Shown here in pieces: positions 53,853 to 62,314 of a stretch of DNA of 64,000 nt (its first letter is position 1; every line of letters begins with the position of its first letter). The notes beneath the pieces are model-generated. The model had not been told where the DNA came from and did not search any database. It worked only from the letters and a program-made list of their open reading frames with translations. The position numbers and the translations under genes are program-made. The stretch comes from Pseudomonadota bacterium (GTDB lineage Bacteria > Desulfobacterota > SM23-61), in the NCBI GenBank assembly GCA_018819135.1, contig JAHJQK010000022.1, forward strand, positions 1-64,000. The letters are read 5' to 3'.

Positions 53853-53895
53853 ACCCCCATCCCTCTCCCCGGAAGCGAGGGAGAGGGGAGGGTTA
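53853..53895. repeat. G/C-tract hairpin
   Basis: CCCTCTCCCC is followed within a few bases by GGGAGAGGGG. It resembles the hairpin cores at the window start and at 9.6, 16.0 and 62.9 kb. It lies upstream of the operator dyads of the sigma-54 promoter. Confidence 0.5.
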
Positions 53896-53917
53896 GAATG
53901 AGGCGGGAGCTGAATCT

Positions 53918-54011
53918 TGGGGATATAATCCCCAGCGAGTCCAAAAATTCCCCAACTAAAATATTCAATCAAGGCAAGCTCAAGGATGGTTTTGGGGGAA
54001 AATACCCCAAA
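53918..54011 (+). promoter_or_regulatory. Twin TGGGG-N7-CCCCA dyads (probable activator sites)
   Basis: TGGGGATATAATCCCCA at 53918-53934 and TTTGGGGGAAAATACCCCAAA (53991-54011; only the arms TTTGGGG and CCCCAAA pair) share the pattern TGGGG, seven bases, CCCCA. Their centres are 75 bases apart and lie about 193 and 118 bases before the -24 element. Spaced dyads at this distance are typical of NtrC-type enhancer sites. Confidence 0.6.
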
Positions 54012-54118
54012 TTACTCCTTTGTCCCCTTTTTGGTTCTTAAAAAGATTTTCCCTTAAAAACTGCTGAAAAACCGCATTGGGACTTATCTTTCCAGAGATG
54101 GAAATGGGTGCTTAAATG

Positions 54119-54135
54119 CTGGCGCGGGCTTTGCT
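54119..54135 (+). promoter_or_regulatory. Near-consensus sigma-54 promoter
   Basis: CTGGCGCGGGCTTTGCT fits YTGGCRCG-N4-TTGCW at every position, with GG and GC ten bases apart. Transcription should start near 54146, about 30 bases before the TTG start codon of the NuoG-like gene. Confidence 0.85.
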
Positions 54136-54176
54136 TAAGAGAAAGAGAAAATTTTTAACGGGGCGGAGGAGAAGGG

Positions 54177-56864
54177 TTGAGTACAATCACGGTTACAATC
54201 GATGGATTGACAGCCAGCGGCAGAGCTGGGATGACCATTTTAGAGCTGGCTAAAGAGATGGGCATACGGATTCCCACCCTTTGTTATAATGCCCACCTTT
54301 CTCCTGCCGGCGCCTGCCGGGTCTGTTTGGTGGAGGAAGAAAAATCTGGGACCCTTCTGGCCTCCTGCGTAGCGCCCATATCACCTGGGATGGTAATCCG
54401 GACTCATTCTCCTAAAGTGCTGGAGACGCGGAGAATGGTGGTCAAGTTAATGCTGGCCAGCCATCCTGAATCTTGCCTCCTTTGCGACAAAGGGAATCGC
54501 TGCCAACTCAGGCTGATTGCGGCTGAACTGGATATCGGCCTGATCGACCTCTACAAGTTGCCCAACTATTCAGGAACCATCGAGGTCAATCCCTTCATCC
54601 AGCGGGACCTTTCCAAATGCATCCTCTGCGGCCAATGCATTCGCGCCGACCATGAACTGGTCGTTGAAGGAGCCATTGACTATTCCCGGCGAGGGTTTGA
54701 CGCCCAACCGGCAACTTTATGGGATCAGCCATTAGACCAATCAGGATGTACATTCTGCGGGACTTGTGTGGTCCTTTGCCCCACGGGCGCTTTGAGTGAA
54801 AAAGATAAAATGTCCGTAGAGACGGCGGCCAGCAAAACACCCTCGGTTTGCCCTTATTGCGCTTGCGGCTGTTCCCTCCTTTTGGGGACGAACGGCGGAA
54901 AAGTGGTGGAAGCAAGTCCGAATGGGCAAAAGGATTCGGTGAATTACCCCACCCTTTGCGTCAAAGGGCGATATGGTTGGGAGTTCATTAACAGCCCAGA
55001 CCGATTGAAGACGCCCCTGATCCGCAGGGGAGAAAAATTTGTAGAATGCTCCTGGGAAGAAGCCCTGGATTTCGTAGCTGCCGGCTTACAAAGAGTCCGC
55101 AACCAACATGGCCCGGATACTTTGGGCTTTCTTGGGTCTTCCAAGTGCACCAATGAAGAGAATTACCTTTTGCAGAAACTGGCCCGGGGTGGAGTTGGGA
55201 CGAATAACATCGATCACGGCAGTCCTTTCCATGGGCTCCCTGCTCCCCATATATTTGGACCCGATCTGGCATGGGGGGCCATGACCAACCCCATTCAGGA
55301 CCTTGAAGAGTCAAAGTGCATTCTGGTCATCGGGGCCAACCCGGAAGAAACGGCTCCCATCGTGGCTTACAAGATCAAACGAGCGGTTCGTTTGCGGGGG
55401 GCACAATTGATCCTGATAGATCCGCGGTTGACAAAATTGGCATCGTTCGCTCGCCCCTGGTTGCAGCCCAAGGAGGGGAGCGAAACCTATTTAATCCTGG
55501 CTTTCATCCGCGCGATTCGGGATGAAGGAATTGGGGAAGGCCCGGAAAAGGGAGATCAGCGAGAAGGGTTAGAGAAATTTTGGGAAGAAAGCCAGTCGTG
55601 GAAATGGCAGGAAGTGGAAGAGATAACCGGGATTGAAGAAGATCGGTTACGCAGTTGCGCCAGGAATTTGGCTACTGGCAAGCCGTCGGCGATTGTTTTT
55701 GGCAATGGCCTTTGGCAAGGGATGGACGGAGCCCCCTGCCTCGAGGCGCTGATGAACCTGGCCTTGTTCGCGGGAAGTATCGGGGAGGGGGGCGGGGGTT
55801 TTTATCCTCTGGGGAAGGAAAGCAATGCCCAGGGTGCCCGCGACATGGGAACCCTGCCAGGCTTCCTTCCGGGTTATCAATCCCCGGAAGATCCCCTGGT
55901 AAGAAAAAAATTTGAAAAAGCCTGGGGTAAATCGCTGCTCTTGGGAAAAGGCTTAACGGCGTTGGCGATGATCAATGCTGCCCAGGAGGGAAAATTGAAG
56001 GGAATGTACATCATGGGAGAAAACCCCCTTCGTTCCTTTCCTGACAGCCGCTATGTGGAAGAGGCTTGCCGGAAATTGGATTTCTTGGTGGTGCAGGATC
56101 TCTATCTTACCGAGACAGCCAAGCTCGCTCATGTGGTTCTCCCCGCCTGCAGTTTTGCCGAAAAAGAAGGAACGATGACCAACACCGAACGTCGCGTCCA
56201 ACGCCTGATAGCTGCCACCGAGCCGGTTGGTCAGAGCCTTCCCGACTGGAAAATTCTGGTGGAGGTATCGCGGCGAATGGATCTGCCCAAAGATTATGGG
56301 TCGCCCCAAGAAGTTATGGATGAAATCAAAGAGCTTGTGCCCATCTACGGGGGGATTACCTATGATCGCTTGGCCCAAGGAAGTCTGCACTGGCCTTGTT
56401 GGGATGAGCATGATTCAGGCCGCCCTCATTTCTATGGAAAAGGTTTTTCATGGCCCCAAAAATATTTTTTAAACATGCCCCGCGTAAATAGCCAAGAAGG
56501 GAAAGAGAGAAAGAACAATTCTTTTCGCCTGATTTTGGGGTCAACGTTATGGCACTTTGGCAGCGGAACCCGCAGCTTCCGATCCCCCAAACTCAAGGAA
56601 TTCTACAGCTGGAGAATCTTGCAGATGAACCCGGAAGATGCTGGGACGTTAGGGTTGAACGAAGGCAGCCGGGTGAAGATTTCTTCAACCCAAAAAGATA
56701 TGTCCTTTTTCATCTCTTGCCAGGAAGGTCTACCGCCGGGAACCCTCTTTTTACCCGCTTCTCCAGGCGAGGAGAACGTCTATGACCTGTTACCCTTTCC
56801 CTCCGATTGGCCGATGGATTTTCCAGCTAAAAAGACAATTGAAGTTAAAGTGGAAAGGATTTGA
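54177..56864 (+). CDS. NuoG/formate-dehydrogenase-like molybdopterin iron-sulfur protein
   Basis: 895 residues. From the N-terminus: a [2Fe-2S] domain (GACRVCLVEEE), a HPESCLLCDKGNRC cluster motif, two ferredoxin clusters (CILCGQC, CTFCGTCVVLCP) and a [4Fe-4S]-molybdopterin domain (CPYCACGC). A formate-dehydrogenase-like catalytic region follows. Where formate dehydrogenases have DHCARxC/U-HSPT, this protein has NNIDHGSPFHGLPAP, so the catalytic Cys/Sec is missing and formate oxidation is unlikely. The first ferredoxin cluster has Asp in place of its fourth Cys. Size and architecture recall SfrA/NuoG electron-transfer subunits. The start is TTG after GGAGGAGAAGGG. Confidence 0.88.
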   Translation: MSTITVTIDGLTASGRAGMTILELAKEMGIRIPTLCYNAHLSPAGACRVCLVEEEKSGTLLASCVAPISPGMVIRTHSPKVLETRRMVVKLMLASHPESCLLCDKGNRCQLRLIAAELDIGLIDLYKLPNYSGTIEVNPFIQRDLSKCILCGQCIRADHELVVEGAIDYSRRGFDAQPATLWDQPLDQSGCTFCGTCVVLCPTGALSEKDKMSVETAASKTPSVCPYCACGCSLLLGTNGGKVVEASPNGQKDSVNYPTLCVKGRYGWEFINSPDRLKTPLIRRGEKFVECSWEEALDFVAAGLQRVRNQHGPDTLGFLGSSKCTNEENYLLQKLARGGVGTNNIDHGSPFHGLPAPHIFGPDLAWGAMTNPIQDLEESKCILVIGANPEETAPIVAYKIKRAVRLRGAQLILIDPRLTKLASFARPWLQPKEGSETYLILAFIRAIRDEGIGEGPEKGDQREGLEKFWEESQSWKWQEVEEITGIEEDRLRSCARNLATGKPSAIVFGNGLWQGMDGAPCLEALMNLALFAGSIGEGGGGFYPLGKESNAQGARDMGTLPGFLPGYQSPEDPLVRKKFEKAWGKSLLLGKGLTALAMINAAQEGKLKGMYIMGENPLRSFPDSRYVEEACRKLDFLVVQDLYLTETAKLAHVVLPACSFAEKEGTMTNTERRVQRLIAATEPVGQSLPDWKILVEVSRRMDLPKDYGSPQEVMDEIKELVPIYGGITYDRLAQGSLHWPCWDEHDSGRPHFYGKGFSWPQKYFLNMPRVNSQEGKERKNNSFRLILGSTLWHFGSGTRSFRSPKLKEFYSWRILQMNPEDAGTLGLNEGSRVKISSTQKDMSFFISCQEGLPPGTLFLPASPGEENVYDLLPFPSDWPMDFPAKKTIEVKVERI

Positions 56865-56867
56865 ACC

Positions 56868-57350
56868 ATGGAAATGGAGAAGGTCCATTTTGCCCATGAA
56901 GAAATGATGCGGGTCCAAAAAATAATTCAAGAGTATCAAGCCCAGAAATGGGGGTTGATTCCATTGCTGCAGAAGATCCAGGGGGAATTGGGATATATCC
57001 CCAAGGAGACTCTGAAGCCCATTGCCGAGGCCCTCAATCTATTTCCCAGCCAGGTCCAGGGGGTGGTTACTTTTTATTCTCAGTTTTCCCTTGCTCCCCG
57101 GGGCAAATACGTCATCCGGGTGTGCCGCGGGACGGCCTGTCATGTGCGGGGAGGAAGATCCATTCTGCGGATGGTTAAGCGGGAATTGGGCATTGATGAA
57201 AAAGAAACCTCGAAGGATTTCAAGTTCACCCTGGAAACAGTGGCCTGTCTGGGAGCCTGTTTCTTAGCCCCGACCATGATGGTGAACCGGAATTATTTTG
57301 GCCGGCTTTCCCCTCCCAAGATTATTTCCATATTGGGACAACATCAATAA
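56868..57350 (+). CDS. NuoE-like [2Fe-2S] subunit
   Basis: 160 residues with a thioredoxin-like [2Fe-2S] domain. The ligands are C-x4-C in CRGTACHVRGG and C-x3-C in CLGACFLAPTMMVN. A helical N-terminus (LIPLLQKIQGELGYIPKETL) is typical of NuoE/HoxE/HydC. It begins four bases after the NuoG-like stop and precedes the NuoF fusion, the usual partner that passes electrons from the flavin. Confidence 0.94.
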   Translation: MEMEKVHFAHEEMMRVQKIIQEYQAQKWGLIPLLQKIQGELGYIPKETLKPIAEALNLFPSQVQGVVTFYSQFSLAPRGKYVIRVCRGTACHVRGGRSILRMVKRELGIDEKETSKDFKFTLETVACLGACFLAPTMMVNRNYFGRLSPPKIISILGQHQ

Positions 57351-57371
57351 AAGGATGGAATTCGTCCTACC

Positions 57372-60300
57372 ATGACCAGACTTCTATCTTCCCAGACCTT
57401 GAACGACTTTCGTGAGCGGATCTGCCGGGAATCCGATCCCCAAAAAACCTGCATCCGGATTTGCATGACCGGTTGCCGAGCCTATGGCGCAGCCGAAGTA
57501 CGGAAGGCCCTTGAGGAAGAATTAAAAGCCCGGGGATTATCTACAAAAGTGGAGCTAAGAGATACCGGGTGTCAGGGGTTTTGCGCCCGGGCTCCGGTGA
57601 TTTCCATTGATCCTTACGGGTATTTTTATCAGGAAGTCACTACGGCCGACGTGGTCCATATTATCGCCCGCACCATTCAACAGGGGGAAATTCTGGGCCA
57701 TCTTTTATATGAAGACCCTCGCAGCGGGATGAAGATCCCTTACTGGGAACAGATCCCCTTTTTCAAAGGGCAAACCCGGCGGGTGCTGGAAAATTGCGGC
57801 CGGGTTGACCCAACCAAGATGATTCATTACATCGCCCGGAATGGATACGCCGGATTCCAGAAAGCTCTGATGATGACTCCCGAGGAAATCATCGGGACCA
57901 TGGAGAGGTCCGGGCTAAGAGGGCGGGGGGGAGCGGGTTTTCCCACGGGACGCAAGTGGCGCCTGGCGCACCTGTCCCCCCATTCCCCGAAGTATATCGT
58001 TTGTAATGCCGATGAAGGGGATCCAGGGGCCTTTATGGATAGAGCCGTTCTTGAGGGGGATCCCCACAGCGTCCTGGAAGGCATGCTCATCGGAGCCTAC
58101 GCCATTGGGGCCGAGCACGGGTACATCTATGTGCGCGAAGAATACCCGATAGCCGTGGATCATTTAACCATCGCGATTCTCCAGGCGAAGGAACTGGGCC
58201 TCCTGGGGGAAAATATCCTGGGGAGCGGATTCAACTTTTCTCTGGAACTAAAAATGGGAGCCGGAGCCTTCGTCTGCGGTGAGGAGACCGCCCTGATGGC
58301 TTCCATTGAAGGCCGGCGGGGCATGCCCCGACCGCGCCCTCCCTTCCCGGCCCAGGCAGGCCTGGACGGTAAGCCTACCAATATCAATAACGTAGAAACG
58401 TTTGCCAATGTCCGTTCCATTCTTTTAAACGGCAGCGATTGGTATGCCAACGTGGGAACCGAGGAAAGCAAGGGAACCAAGATCTTCTCGCTGGCGGGTA
58501 AGGTAAACAACACCGGGCTGGTAGAGGTTCCGGTCGGCATCTCCATGCGGGAAGTAATTTTCGGGATCGGGGGGGGAATTCCTAAAGGGCGCCGGTTTAA
58601 AGCCGTCCAGATGGGAGGACCCTCGGGGGGATGCGTGACCGAAAAATATCTGGATCTTCCCATCGACTATGGTTCTTTACAGGCCATCGGGTCGATCATG
58701 GGTTCGGGCGGCATGGTGGTCATGGATGAGAATAACTGCATGGTGGAAATTGCCCGCTTCTTCCTCAGTTTTACTCAGTCCGAATCCTGCGGGAAATGCA
58801 GCCCCTGCCGCCTGGGAACCACGGAAATGCTCAAAATCCTCACCCGCATTACCCAGGGGGAAGGTCAGGAAAAGGACATTGACCTGCTCATCAAAATCGG
58901 CCATGCGGTCCGCGATTCCGCCCTTTGCGGGTTGGGGCAGACCTGTGCCAAACCGGTCCTTTCCACCATTAAATATTTTCGGGATGAATATGAAGCCCAT
59001 ATTCGGGATAAACGTTGTCCCGGAGCAGTCTGCGAAGCCCTGGTGGTTTCCGCCTGCCATCATACCTGTCCGGTGGGAATTAGCGTCCCTAAATACATCG
59101 CCGCCATTGCCGAAGGAAAGTATGCTGAAGCCGCCGAGGTGATCCGGGAAAGAAATCCCTTCCCGGCCATATGCGGGCGGATCTGCCATCATCCTTGCGA
59201 AATCAAGTGCCGGCGGGGAGAACTGGACGAAGCTGTGGCTATTCGTTCCCTTAAGCGGTTCGCAGCAGACTGGTATTTCAACTTTATTTTCCAGACTCCA
59301 GAGCCTTTTCCCTTAACCAAAAAGCAGAAAGTGGCCATCATCGGCGCCGGCCCCACGGGATTGACCTGCGCTTACTACCTCAGGAGGATGGGTTATCCCG
59401 TTACGGTCTTCGAAGCCCTTTCGGTGGGGGGCGGAATGTTGATGGTGGGAGTTCCGGAATTTCGCCTTCCCAAGGCCGTCGTTCAGAAAGAAATCGAATA
59501 TCTTCAGCATCGCGGGGTGGAGATTCGCTACAATCACCCCATCAATGTCAATTTTACGATCGATTCGCTTAGGAAAGAAGGCTACCAGTCTGTATTCATC
59601 GCTGCCGGGAGTCAGAAGAGTCAGAAAATCGGAATCCCGGGAGAGGATGAAAGCCTGGTGGGCTTGTATTACGGGTTGGGGTTCCTCCGGGAAGTGAAAT
59701 TGGAGAAAGAGATCGAGATCGGTCAGAAAGTGATCGTCATCGGAGGGGGTAATGTGGCCGTCGATGTGGCCCGCTCAGCCCGCCGCTTGAGATGGGTTAA
59801 AGAGGGACAGCGAGAGGTTCATGTATTTTGTCTCGAATCCCGGGAAGAGATGCCCGCCACCAATGAAGAAGTGGAAGCAGCCCTGGAAGAAGGAATTTTC
59901 ATTCATTATTCTTTGGGAGTTAAGAGGGTCCTGAGTGATAATGGGAAATTTGCGGGAATTGAAACCATCGCCGTGCAATCGGTCTTCGACCAGGAGGGGC
60001 GATTCAACCCAACGTTTATCCCCGGATCGGAGGGCTTGTTTCTCGGTGACACAATCGTGATGGCGGTGGGCCAGGCCCCGGATCTCTCCTTCCTTCCTGC
60101 CGATAGTAAATTGGAGCGAACCAAGTGGGAAACCTTAGTGGTGAATGCCAACACCCTCGCCACCAATATCGAGGGCATCTTTGCCGGGGGGGATTTTGTT
60201 ACCGGGCCCACCCATATTATCGAAGCCATAGCCGCCGGCCGCCGGGCGGCGGTCTCGATTGACAAAAGTTTCCATAAAGACACCAGTCCCGTTATTTTTT

Positions 60301-60500
60301 TCGACCAAAAAGAATCAGGTGCTCCGGAAGACCTCAGTGAAAAATTAAGTACGGTTGAAGAAGGAAAACCCCGGGTGAAATCTGTTCTCTTACCTCCGGA
60401 AGACCGGGTCCATGATTTTCGGGAGATCGAACTGGGGTTTACGGAGGAGAAAGCGAAAGAAGAAGCCAAACGCTGTCTTCGCTGCGACTTGAGCAGATGA
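57372..60500 (+). CDS. NuoF-GltD fusion: FMN NADH module plus FAD NAD(P)H module
   Basis: 1042 residues. Residues ~1-125 are a [2Fe-2S] thioredoxin-like domain (CMTGCRAYG, DTGCQGFC). Residues ~130-540 are NuoF, with GLRGRGGAGFPTGRKW, the NADH/FMN motif ADEGDPGAFMDRAVLEGDPH, FVCGEETALMASIEGRRG and the cluster ESCGKCSPCRLGT. From ~555 a GltD-like part follows, with CHHTCPVGISVPKYI and CGRICHHPCEIKCRRGELD, the FAD loop IIGAGPTGLTCAYYL and the second nucleotide loop IGGGNVAVDVARSARR. It thus has two flavin and two nucleotide sites in one chain, which is suggestive of electron bifurcation or confurcation (inference). Confidence 0.92.
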   Translation: MTRLLSSQTLNDFRERICRESDPQKTCIRICMTGCRAYGAAEVRKALEEELKARGLSTKVELRDTGCQGFCARAPVISIDPYGYFYQEVTTADVVHIIARTIQQGEILGHLLYEDPRSGMKIPYWEQIPFFKGQTRRVLENCGRVDPTKMIHYIARNGYAGFQKALMMTPEEIIGTMERSGLRGRGGAGFPTGRKWRLAHLSPHSPKYIVCNADEGDPGAFMDRAVLEGDPHSVLEGMLIGAYAIGAEHGYIYVREEYPIAVDHLTIAILQAKELGLLGENILGSGFNFSLELKMGAGAFVCGEETALMASIEGRRGMPRPRPPFPAQAGLDGKPTNINNVETFANVRSILLNGSDWYANVGTEESKGTKIFSLAGKVNNTGLVEVPVGISMREVIFGIGGGIPKGRRFKAVQMGGPSGGCVTEKYLDLPIDYGSLQAIGSIMGSGGMVVMDENNCMVEIARFFLSFTQSESCGKCSPCRLGTTEMLKILTRITQGEGQEKDIDLLIKIGHAVRDSALCGLGQTCAKPVLSTIKYFRDEYEAHIRDKRCPGAVCEALVVSACHHTCPVGISVPKYIAAIAEGKYAEAAEVIRERNPFPAICGRICHHPCEIKCRRGELDEAVAIRSLKRFAADWYFNFIFQTPEPFPLTKKQKVAIIGAGPTGLTCAYYLRRMGYPVTVFEALSVGGGMLMVGVPEFRLPKAVVQKEIEYLQHRGVEIRYNHPINVNFTIDSLRKEGYQSVFIAAGSQKSQKIGIPGEDESLVGLYYGLGFLREVKLEKEIEIGQKVIVIGGGNVAVDVARSARRLRWVKEGQREVHVFCLESREEMPATNEEVEAALEEGIFIHYSLGVKRVLSDNGKFAGIETIAVQSVFDQEGRFNPTFIPGSEGLFLGDTIVMAVGQAPDLSFLPADSKLERTKWETLVVNANTLATNIEGIFAGGDFVTGPTHIIEAIAAGRRAAVSIDKSFHKDTSPVIFFDQKESGAPEDLSEKLSTVEEGKPRVKSVLLPPEDRVHDFREIELGFTEEKAKEEAKRCLRCDLSR

Positions 60501-60514
60501 GAAAATACCTGAAA

Positions 60515-60687
60515 TTTTTGGGACGCAGATGAACGCAGATTATTGAGATATTAAATGCAAAAGTACAGAAAATATAGTGCCAGGCCAAGAAAAGTAGTCG
60601 TTCGCAATGACAATCCTTTGGATAACAACTTATCTAAGTCGTTCACTATAGTTATCAGGGTTTATCTGCGAAAATCTGTGTCCTGAA
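60515..60687. repeat. Interspersed repeat, family 1, with a nested 74-bp insertion
   Basis: TTTTGGGACGCAGATGAACG to AAAATCTGTGTCCTGAAA fills the gap between the NuoF-GltD gene and metV. It follows the 15835 copy except for a 74-base block after GAAAATA. The repeat interrupts the operon without ending in an obvious terminator. Confidence 0.65.
60575..60648. mobile_element. 74-bp miniature element with TA target duplication
   Basis: The block starts TAGTGCCAGG and ends GTTCACTA, giving short inverted ends (TAGTG/CACTA). It is flanked by TA on both sides. The unoccupied site GAAAATAGTTATC can be read at 15885-15905, so the insertion is well defined. TA duplication suggests an IS630/mariner-type mobiliser. 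Confidence 0.65.
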
Positions 60688-60703
60688 ATAAAGGAGAAAA
60701 GAG

Positions 60704-61363
60704 ATGATCCGGTCAATCACCAAACAAAAACCTTTGGACGAGGTTCTGAAGTCACTGGGAGAAATGGAACGGGTCTTTATCATCGGTTGCGGAACTTGCA
60801 CCACCATGGCGCATACGGGAGGTCAAGCTGAAGTATTGGCGATGCAACAAAAGCTGGTGGAAAGCCGGAAGGTGGTCACGGGATTCATGGTCATTCCTGT
60901 GGCCTGCGACAACCTGACCGAGGAAGCGCTGCAACAGAATCTTCCGGCAATGAGCGAATCCCAGGCGCTCGTGATCATGAGCTGTGCCTTCGGAGTTCAG
61001 ACCGTCAGTCGCTTCCTCGAAATCCCGGTGATCCCGGCTCTGGATACGCTTTTCATCGGGAAGGAAATGGGGCCCGGGCTTTTTCAGGAAGTTTGCCTGC
61101 AATGCGGGGAGTGTATCCTGGGCGAAACCGGAGGAATATGCCCGGTAACTTCCTGCCACAAAGGTTTAGTCAACGGACCCTGCGGGGGGACCCAGGAGGG
61201 AAAGTGCGAAGTGGACCGCAACAAGGATTGTGCCTGGACGTTAATCTATGAGCGATTGCAAAAGCAAGGGAGGCTTGCCGCCATGCGCAAATTCCACCCA
61301 GCCAAGAACTATCAGGTGGAACCGAAGCCCGGGAAAACGATATTCGAGCTGGAAAGGAGCTGA
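60704..61363 (+). CDS. metV: MetV: MTHFR C-terminal-like zinc/iron-sulfur protein
   Basis: 219 residues of the methylene-tetrahydrofolate reductase C-terminal family (MetV). N-terminal IIGCGTCTTMAHTGGQAEVL is followed by a Cys-rich C-terminus (CLQCGECIL, ICPVTSCHKG, GPCGGTQEGKCEVDRNKDC). In acetogens MetV forms a complex with MetF and links it to electron-donating subunits. An AAGGAG precedes the ATG. metF starts four bases after it. Confidence 0.92.
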   Translation: MIRSITKQKPLDEVLKSLGEMERVFIIGCGTCTTMAHTGGQAEVLAMQQKLVESRKVVTGFMVIPVACDNLTEEALQQNLPAMSESQALVIMSCAFGVQTVSRFLEIPVIPALDTLFIGKEMGPGLFQEVCLQCGECILGETGGICPVTSCHKGLVNGPCGGTQEGKCEVDRNKDCAWTLIYERLQKQGRLAAMRKFHPAKNYQVEPKPGKTIFELERS

Positions 61364-61366
61364 TGA

Positions 61367-62266
61367 ATGGGACAAGGCTTCAGAGAAGTGCTTCAATCCG
61401 GGGAGTTTGTCATAACGAGTGAAATTGGGCCTCCCAAAGGAATTGACCTCAGTAAGATGGCCCACCATATTTCCTTGCTTAAGGAGAAAGTCCATGCCTT
61501 GAACGTGACGGACAATCAAAGCTCGGTTATGCGTTATCCATCCTTAGGCGGGGCCATCCTGATCAAAGAGCTGGGCGGCGAACCCATCTTGCAGATGACC
61601 TGCCGGGACCGAAATCGGTTGGCCTTGCAAGCCGATCTCCTCTTTGCCTCCAGCCGGGGGATCCGGAATGTGCTCTGCTTAACCGGGGATGCCGTACCTG
61701 TGGGAGACCACAAGACCGCGAAATCCGTCTTTGACCTGGATTCCAGCCAACTCCTGCGGGCGATCCGATCTCTGGAAGCGGGAAAGGATTTAGGGGGCAA
61801 TGCCCTGGAGGGCAGGGTGGAATTTTGTGCCGGAGCCATCGTCACGCCAGAAGCTCGCCCCCTAGAACCTCAGTTGATTAAATTTGAAAAAAAAGTGGAG
61901 TGTGGTGCAGAGTTCTTTCAAACCCAAGCCGTTTACGAGTTGGACCGGTTCCGCAGCTTTATGGAATATGCCCAAAAATTTCCGGTGAAGATTCTGGCTG
62001 GCATTGTTCTGCTCACCTCCGCCAAAATGGCCAAGTATATGACCGAAAATGTTCCGGGAATTTTTGTTCCATCAGCGCTGATCGATGAATTAGCCAATGC
62101 CCCTAAGGGGCAAGCCCTGAAGAAAGGAATTGAGATCGCCGGGAGGATGATCCGGGCGATATATGAGGAAAGGTTAAGCCATGGGGTGCACATCATGGCC
62201 ATCGGCAGGGAGGAAGTAGTACCGGAGATTTTGCAAACAGCAGGTATACAGCTTAAAAGCTCCTAA
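61367..62266 (+). CDS. metF: Methylenetetrahydrofolate reductase MetF
   Basis: 299-residue flavin TIM-barrel enzyme that reduces 5,10-methylene-THF to 5-methyl-THF in C1/Wood-Ljungdahl metabolism, or the reverse. The N-terminal VITSEIGPPKG holds the conserved Glu of the family. MTCRDRNRLALQADLLFASS, VLCLTGDAVPVGDH and GVHIMAIGREEVVPEIL are typical. It has no NAD(P)H-binding domain of its own. With MetV and the upstream NuoE/NuoF-GltD/NuoG-like genes in one direction, electrons probably arrive through that complex. Confidence 0.94.
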   Translation: MGQGFREVLQSGEFVITSEIGPPKGIDLSKMAHHISLLKEKVHALNVTDNQSSVMRYPSLGGAILIKELGGEPILQMTCRDRNRLALQADLLFASSRGIRNVLCLTGDAVPVGDHKTAKSVFDLDSSQLLRAIRSLEAGKDLGGNALEGRVEFCAGAIVTPEARPLEPQLIKFEKKVECGAEFFQTQAVYELDRFRSFMEYAQKFPVKILAGIVLLTSAKMAKYMTENVPGIFVPSALIDELANAPKGQALKKGIEIAGRMIRAIYEERLSHGVHIMAIGREEVVPEILQTAGIQLKSS

Positions 62267-62314
62267 CCAGAGGTTGCCGGGGCTTTATACCTGGGAGAGA
62301 GAAAGGAGAAAATT

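Noticed and set aside
54177-56864. Catalytic formate dehydrogenase alpha subunit
   Set aside because: The catalytic Cys/Sec context is absent and the N-terminus and neighbours are NuoG/SfrA-like.
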